DNA from: JBGQOG01 sp052113705
GTDB lineage: Bacteria > Pseudomonadota > Alphaproteobacteria > Rhodobacterales > Rhodobacteraceae
Assembly (NCBI RefSeq): GCF_052113705.1
Contig: NZ_JBGQOG010000001.1
Coordinates: forward strand, 124,001-188,000
DNA: 64,000 bases
Direction of reading: 5' to 3'
The position numbers and the translations under genes are program-made. Each line of letters starts with the position of its first letter. Position 1 is the first letter of the stretch. Under the pieces are notes generated by a model, which searched no databases, was not told the DNA's origin, and saw only the letters and a list, made by a program, of their open reading frames with translations. Positions 59,252 through 64,000 of the stretch are shown here, in pieces.

Positions 59252-60399
59252 TCCCGACCGCCAACTGGTCCTATCCGACGCTGATCAAGTTCGGACCGGG
59301 CCGCATCAAGGAACTGGCCGACCATTGCAAGGCGGTCGGGCTGAAAAAGCCGCTCTTGGTGACCGACAAAGCCCTCTCGACCCTGCCGATCACCGCCGCT
59401 GCGCTGGATATTCTGGACGCGGCAGGCCTTGGGCGGGCGGTGTTTTCCGAGGTGGATCCGAACCCGAATGAGAAGAACATGGCCGATGGCATCGCGGTCT
59501 ACCTCGCGGGCGGCCATGACGGGGTGATCTGCTTTGGCGGCGGCTCCGCGCTCGATCTGGGCAAGATGATCGCACTGATGGCGCATCAGGCGCCGGGCCT
59601 CTCGGTCTGGGATCTCGAGGATATCGGCGATTGGTATACCCGCGCCGATGCCGCAAAAATCGCGCCGATCATCGCGGTGCCGACCACGGCGGGCACCGGC
59701 TCGGAAGTGGGCCGCGCCGGGGTGCTGACCAATTCGGAAACTCACAAGAAAAAGATCATCTTCCATCCGAAACTGCTGCCCGCGGTCACCATCTGTGACC
59801 CGGAACTGACGGTGGGGATGCCGAAATTCATCACCGCGGGCACCGGCATGGATGCACTGGCGCATTGCCTTGAAGCCTATTGCAGCCCGTTCTACCACCC
59901 GATGAGCCAGGGCATCGCGCTGGAAGGCATGCGGCTGGTGTTTGAGAACCTGCCGAAAGCCTATGCCAACCCGACCGACCTTGAGGCGCGGGCGCATATG
60001 ATGTCGGCCGCCGCCATGGGCGCGGTGGCCTTCCAAAAGGGTCTGGGCGCGATCCATTCGCTCAGCCACCCGATCGGCGCGGTTTACGGCACGCATCACG
60101 GCACCACCAATGCTGTGGTGATGCCGATGGTGCTGGATTACAACCGCAGCGCCATCGAAGACCGCATCGAAAAAGCCGCCGCCTATCTCGGCATCGCGGG
60201 CGGCTTTGACGGCTTCCGCGCGGCGATCATGGCGCTGCGGGCGGAGCTTTCGATCCCGGAAAACCTCACCGCGATGGGCGTTGATCCTGCCCGCCTCGAT
60301 GAGTTGACCGAAATGGCGCTGGAGGATCCCTCCTGCGGCGGCAACCCGATTGAGATGACGCGCGAAAATACCCGCGCTTTGTTCGGGGCCTGCATGTAA
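59248..60399 (+). CDS. Iron-containing alcohol dehydrogenase
   Basis: 383 residues, group III ADH. Nucleotide-binding part with GGGSALDLGKMIALM and PTTAGTGSEVGRAGVLTN; metal ligands in TAGTGMDALAHCLEAYCS (Asp, His) and GLGAIHSLSHPIGAVYGTHHGTTNAVVMP (two His). The ATG overlaps the ALDH stop. It oxidises an alcohol to an aldehyde (or the reverse), with the ALDH completing oxidation to an acid. A long hairpin follows the stop. Confidence 0.93.
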   Translation: MIPTANWSYPTLIKFGPGRIKELADHCKAVGLKKPLLVTDKALSTLPITAAALDILDAAGLGRAVFSEVDPNPNEKNMADGIAVYLAGGHDGVICFGGGSALDLGKMIALMAHQAPGLSVWDLEDIGDWYTRADAAKIAPIIAVPTTAGTGSEVGRAGVLTNSETHKKKIIFHPKLLPAVTICDPELTVGMPKFITAGTGMDALAHCLEAYCSPFYHPMSQGIALEGMRLVFENLPKAYANPTDLEARAHMMSAAAMGAVAFQKGLGAIHSLSHPIGAVYGTHHGTTNAVVMPMVLDYNRSAIEDRIEKAAAYLGIAGGFDGFRAAIMALRAELSIPENLTAMGVDPARLDELTEMALEDPSCGGNPIEMTRENTRALFGACM

Positions 60400-60405
60400 A
60401 ACCCT

Positions 60406-60503
60406 CCGCCGGAGCTTCTGACCACGGTCGGAAGCCTCCGGCGGGGATATTTACAACGAAGCAATTGCTGGGCTCTCAGGCTTGCTTCGTTGCAAATATC
60501 CCC
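60406..60503 (+). terminator. Compound hairpin and 22-bp inverted repeat after the ADH gene
   Basis: First, a 39-nt hairpin (60406-60444): CCGCCGGAG/CTCCGGCGG arms continue into CTTC/GAAG and GACC/GGTC with single-base interruptions, starting 6 bp past the ADH stop. Second, a 22-bp inverted repeat with one mismatch (60443-60464 and 60482-60503, 17-nt spacer) built from GGGGATATTTACAACGAAGC-type arms. It likely ends ADH transcription. The second element shares sequence with the 51425-51443 segment, which marks it as a repeat family. Confidence 0.7.
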
Positions 60504-60548
60504 CGCGGAGCGATCCGCCCTCTCCACCCCAGCACACAGGCGGCAAGC

Positions 60549-61793
60549 ATGACCGGCTTTCATCAAACCGAGATCGCGGTGATCGGCGCGGGCGTCGTCG
60601 GGCTGGCCATCGCGCATCGGCTGGCGCGGGCGGGACATGAGGTGGTGGTGCTCGACCCCAACCCGCCGGGCTCGGGGGCGTCCTATGGGAATGCGGGCAC
60701 GATTGCGGATTACGCGGTGCAGCCGGTGGGGACACCTGCCGTGCTGAAAAACCTGCCATCATTGCTGTTTGACCGCATGTCCCCTCTGACCATCCGCCCC
60801 GCAGCGCTCCCGAGCCTGACGCCCTGGCTGTTGCGCTTTGCCGCGCAATCGCTGCCCGGGCCCGCGCGGCGCAACGCGCAGGCGCTGGCGGCGCTTTTGG
60901 CTGATGCCACGCCGCGCTGGACGGCGCTGGCCGCCGAGATTGACGGGGCCGCGCTGATGCAGGCGCAGGGCTGTCTCTATCTCTATGACCGGCCAGAGCA
61001 GGCGGCGGCGGCGGCGGCAGATCTCAGCTTCCGGCAGGCGCTGGGGATCGAGCTTGACATGCTTTCCGCCCAGGAGCTTTCCGCGCTGGAACCCGGATTG
61101 CCGCCGATGGCGGGGGGGGCGGTCTGGTTCCGGCAGGCACAATTTCTGAGCGATCCCGGGGCAATGGTCGGGCGGTTGGCCGCGGCGGCCTGGGCGGCGG
61201 GGGCACAGTACCAGCCGCGCACGGTCAGCCTGATCACGCGGCAGATGAACGGGATCAAGCTGACCGGCCCCGGGCTGACGCTGACAGCACGCAAGGTGGT
61301 GATCGCGGCGGGGGCCCATTCACGGCAGCTGGCATGGATGGCGGGCGATGCGGTGCCGCTGGATACCGAACGCGGCTATCATCTCGAATGGGACATGGCT
61401 GAGCCGCCGCTGACCCGCCCCGCCTGCCCCACGGCGCGCGGTTTTTACTTTTGCCCGATGGCGGGCCGGTTGCGGGTGGCGGGCACGGTGGAGCTGGGCG
61501 GGCTGACCGCGCCACCCTCGCCGCACCGTCTGGCGAAATTGCTGGAGGGCGCACGGGCCTATTTCCCCGATCTCGGCACGCCGGACCGCGAATGGATGGG
61601 TTTTCGCCCCTCGATGCCCGACAGCCTGCCGGTGATCGGCGCCAGCCGCGCCGGGGCGGATGTGATCCATGCCTATGGTCACGGCCATATCGGTCTGACC
61701 CTCGCCCCGGTCACCGCCGAGATTGTAAGTGACCTGATCGCCGGCCGGGCCACGGCCGCGGCGGCAGAGGCCTGCAGGGTCACCCGGTTCTGA
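60549..61793 (+). CDS. FAD-dependent oxidoreductase, DadA/D-amino-acid dehydrogenase-like
   Basis: 414 residues from the ATG at 60549. N-terminal FAD site IAVIGAGVVGLAIAHRLARAGHEVVVLDPN with the DadA-like GSGASYGNAGTIADYAVQPVG; C-terminal FAD contacts WMGFRPSMPDSLPVIGASRAGADVIHAYGHGHIGLTLAPVTAEIV. The family oxidises amines of amino acids to imino acids, including D-amino acids, glycine/sarcosine-type and gamma-glutamyl-amine substrates. It lies 150 bp after the ADH gene beyond a terminator-like structure, so it may have its own promoter, but the context suggests the same pathway (inference). Confidence 0.9.
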   Translation: MTGFHQTEIAVIGAGVVGLAIAHRLARAGHEVVVLDPNPPGSGASYGNAGTIADYAVQPVGTPAVLKNLPSLLFDRMSPLTIRPAALPSLTPWLLRFAAQSLPGPARRNAQALAALLADATPRWTALAAEIDGAALMQAQGCLYLYDRPEQAAAAAADLSFRQALGIELDMLSAQELSALEPGLPPMAGGAVWFRQAQFLSDPGAMVGRLAAAAWAAGAQYQPRTVSLITRQMNGIKLTGPGLTLTARKVVIAAGAHSRQLAWMAGDAVPLDTERGYHLEWDMAEPPLTRPACPTARGFYFCPMAGRLRVAGTVELGGLTAPPSPHRLAKLLEGARAYFPDLGTPDREWMGFRPSMPDSLPVIGASRAGADVIHAYGHGHIGLTLAPVTAEIVSDLIAGRATAAAAEACRVTRF

Positions 61794-61937
61794 CGGGCCG
61801 CGCGGGGCTGTTGCGATGCGAACCGTTGCAGCGCTGCCCACCAGCAAGGCTTTGCCACTGCGAGGACCAAAGCCTATCGCCTCGCGGCTTAATCCCTGTA
61901 TATAGGGTGCACGGATATGTGAGACGGGGGAATTCGA

Positions 61938-64000
61938 GTGGCTGGAATGCGCAGGATCGCAAAACGGATCGGAGCCCGCAGCCTGGGCGGTCTCGCCTTG
62001 GCGCTGCTGGGAGGGGCACCGCTGGCGGTGGCAGATCCGCTGATTGGTGTGACGCGCAACAGTTTCGGGATGCCCGGCCTGATCGACATGCCAAGCGCCG
62101 AAGCGCGGCCCGATGGCACCCTGGGGGCCACCGTCTTCAATTTCAACGGCACCACCCGCGGCACGTTCTCGTTCCAGATCGTGCCCCGCCTGTCGGCCAG
62201 CCTGCGCTACTCGCTGGTGCCGGGGCTGATGCCAGGGAATGAGGATCTCTACGACCGCTCCTTTGACATGCAGTTCCAGCTGATGGATGAGGGCCCGATT
62301 CGTCCCGCCATCGCCATCGGCCTGCGCGACATTGTCGGCACCGGGGTTTACTCGTCAGAATATATCGTCGCCACCAAATCAATCGGTCCGCGCCTGCGGG
62401 TGACCGGGGGTCTGGGTTGGGGGCGCCTCGGCAGCACCGGCGCCATCGGCAGTTTCGGCGCGCGCGAGCCCTATGATTTCAGCTCGACCGGCGGCAAGTT
62501 CAACGCAGGCCAATGGTTCAAGGGCGATTTTGCGCCCTTCGCCGGTGTGGCCTATATGCTGAACGACAAAGTGACGCTGAAGGCCGAATATTCCTCGGAC
62601 GGCTATGACCGCGAAACGGCGGTCGGCGAGATGAAGGCCAAAAGCCAGCTGAACTTTGCGGTGGATTACCGGTTCAACGACAACGTCAATGTCACCGGCT
62701 ATTACATGTACGGCAACAAGGTGGGCCTGCAGTTCAACCTGAACATCGACCCGCGCAAACCGCCCTTCCCCTCCGGCATCGAGACCGCGCCGCAGCCGGT
62801 TCTGCCGCGCCCCAGCCGTGCCGCCGATCCCGAGGGATGGGCGGGCACCTGGAGCGAGGACCCGACCGCGCGTCCCGCCATTCAGAACGCCGCCGCCGCC
62901 GCCCTGGCCAAAGACGGTCAGATCATCGAATCCATGTCGCTCAGCGCCACCCGTGCGGAAGTGCGGGTGAGCAACGAGACCTATGGTGCCGAGCCGCAGG
63001 CTCTGGGCCATACCGCCCGCATCCTGACCCGCGCGCTGCCGCCGTCGGTTGAAACCATCGTGATCACCCCGGTCACCCGTGGCATTCCCGCCTCCTCCAT
63101 CACCTTCCGGCGCAGCGATCTGGAATCGATGGAGAATGGCAATTCCTATGACCTGCTGCCCCGCATCGGCATCTCGGATTCCCGCGCCGCGGGCACCGAA
63201 GAGCTGCACCTGACCGAGGGTCTGTTCCCGCGGTTCAAATGGGCGCTGACCCCCTATGCCGAAGCCTCGATCTTTGACCCGGATGATCCGTTCCGCATCG
63301 ACCTCGGGTTGACGCTGGCGGGCAGCTATGAATTCCGCCCCGGTCTGGTCCTGTCGGGCGCGATCAACCAGCGCGCCATTGGCAATCTGAGCGACAGCAC
63401 CCGGGTCTCGGACAGCACCGTCTACCATGTGCGCTCGGATCTGGTCGAATATCAAAAGCGCGGCGATCTGGCGATCCAGAACCTGCAGCTGGCCTGGTAT
63501 GGCCACCCTGCCGAGAACGTCTATTCCCGCGTGACCGTGGGTCTTCTGGAACGGATGTATGGCGGTATCTCGACCGAAATCCTGTGGAAGCCCGTGGACA
63601 GCCGCCTCGCGCTCGGGGTGGAGCTGAACTATGTGCAGCAGCGCGGCTTTGACCAGCGCTTCGACTTCCGTGATTACCGCACGGCCACAGGGCATGCTTC
63701 GGTCTATTATGACATCGGCGCGGGCTTCAACACCGAGCTGGACGTGGGCCGCTATCTGGCCAAGGACTGGGGCGCCACGCTCACCGTTGACCGGGAATTC
63801 TCGAACGGCTGGCGCGTGGGTGCCTTTGCCACCGTGACCGACATGTCGGCAGACGACTTTGGTGAAGGCTCCTTCGACAAAGGCATCCGCGTCACCATCC
63901 CGGTGGCCTGGACCACGGGCAAGCCCTCGGTGAACAAGGTTAATACGGTCATCCGGCCGCTGAACCGCGATGGCGGGGCGCGTCTGGACGTTGATGGCCG
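61938..64000 (+). CDS. YjbH-family exopolysaccharide outer-membrane protein, partial
   Basis: Open to the window end (687 codons seen, 3' end missing). I chose the GTG at 61938 because GGGGGAATTCGA precedes it; the ATG at 61947 is an alternative. Signal peptide of type MRRIAKRIGARSLGGLALALLGGAPLAVA, then beta-rich sequence with GMPGLIDMPSAEARPDGTLG, IAIGLRDIVGTGVYSSEYIVATK and the C-terminal part VNKVNTVIRPLNRDGGARL, all typical of YjbH. Known: the E. coli YjbEFGH products affect exopolysaccharide export and biofilm; YjbH is a large outer-membrane barrel. yjbEFG partners, if present, lie to the right of the window. Confidence 0.88.
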   Translation, partial: MAGMRRIAKRIGARSLGGLALALLGGAPLAVADPLIGVTRNSFGMPGLIDMPSAEARPDGTLGATVFNFNGTTRGTFSFQIVPRLSASLRYSLVPGLMPGNEDLYDRSFDMQFQLMDEGPIRPAIAIGLRDIVGTGVYSSEYIVATKSIGPRLRVTGGLGWGRLGSTGAIGSFGAREPYDFSSTGGKFNAGQWFKGDFAPFAGVAYMLNDKVTLKAEYSSDGYDRETAVGEMKAKSQLNFAVDYRFNDNVNVTGYYMYGNKVGLQFNLNIDPRKPPFPSGIETAPQPVLPRPSRAADPEGWAGTWSEDPTARPAIQNAAAAALAKDGQIIESMSLSATRAEVRVSNETYGAEPQALGHTARILTRALPPSVETIVITPVTRGIPASSITFRRSDLESMENGNSYDLLPRIGISDSRAAGTEELHLTEGLFPRFKWALTPYAEASIFDPDDPFRIDLGLTLAGSYEFRPGLVLSGAINQRAIGNLSDSTRVSDSTVYHVRSDLVEYQKRGDLAIQNLQLAWYGHPAENVYSRVTVGLLERMYGGISTEILWKPVDSRLALGVELNYVQQRGFDQRFDFRDYRTATGHASVYYDIGAGFNTELDVGRYLAKDWGATLTVDREFSNGWRVGAFATVTDMSADDFGEGSFDKGIRVTIPVAWTTGKPSVNKVNTVIRPLNRDGGARLDVDG

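Noticed and set aside
1..64000. tRNA, rRNA, CRISPR arrays, IS elements, integrase or phage genes
   Set aside because: I looked in the intergenic stretches and saw no cloverleaf-like, rRNA-like or regularly spaced repeat sequence and no transposase or integrase motif. Scans by eye can miss a tRNA, so tRNAscan-SE would be decisive.

Overview
The window looks like chromosomal DNA of an alphaproteobacterium of the Rhodobacterales (Rhodobacter/Gemmobacter/Paracoccus type). Reasons: high GC with GC-rich third codon positions, a short ProRS next to a DUF2937 gene and lolCD, the clustered propionyl-CoA carboxylase and methylmalonyl-CoA mutase genes, many TRAP, TTT and ABC uptake systems, and small Rhodobacterales-type lipoproteins. 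I saw no rRNA, tRNA, insertion sequence, phage gene or CRISPR array.

Layout. 1-6423 (minus): a sugar-acid catabolic operon with a tripartite tricarboxylate transporter (TctC-B-A), an enolase-superfamily acid-sugar dehydratase, a DHDPS/NAL-family enzyme, a FadR-type GntR regulator and a truncated PdxA-like dehydrogenase. A 42-bp near-palindrome sits over the predicted promoter. 6664-7554: a bicupin. 8220-10772: a PQQ-dependent membrane glucose dehydrogenase with an unusual insertion. 11014-16057: a NarL-type two-component system divergent from a surface lipoprotein plus Slam-like outer-membrane translocon pair (candidate type XI secretion). 16153-21265 (minus): lolD, lolC, a di-heme peroxidase, a DUF2937 gene and proS. 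21460-27150: an AI-2E family permease, hdaA, ppk and ppx. 27147-29887: a small exported protein, an EEP-fold enzyme, a TerB/J-domain protein and a GNAT acetyltransferase. 30105-39429: the propionyl-CoA to succinyl-CoA genes (mcm, pccA, pccB) interspersed with small Rhodobacterales proteins, including an easily missed 42-residue lipoprotein. 39652-41487: a RES/Xre toxin-antitoxin pair with a clear operator, and an orphan ParA. 43312-47256 (minus): modCBA, a Mo-box-like site, a short ModE-like regulator and an FAH-family hydrolase. 47532-51421: a complete ABC uptake operon. 51542-61793: an RpiR regulator divergent from an N-formylglutamate-amidohydrolase-like gene, a TRAP transporter, a glutamine-synthetase-like enzyme, an aldehyde dehydrogenase, an Fe-alcohol dehydrogenase and a DadA-like oxidase. 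61938-64000: a YjbH-type exopolysaccharide outer-membrane protein cut by the window end.

The two most unusual parts are the Slam/lipoprotein pair, rarely annotated in alphaproteobacteria, and the 51.5-61.8 kb locus. The latter has the parts for a glutamylation-based amine or amino-alcohol pathway: import, gamma-glutamylation, alcohol and aldehyde oxidation, and amide hydrolysis. Its glutamine-synthetase-like enzyme lacks the ammonium-site motif of true glutamine synthetases. Most genes are in tight operons with 1-8 bp overlaps. Starts were chosen by Shine-Dalgarno sites and family N-termini rather than by the longest frame.
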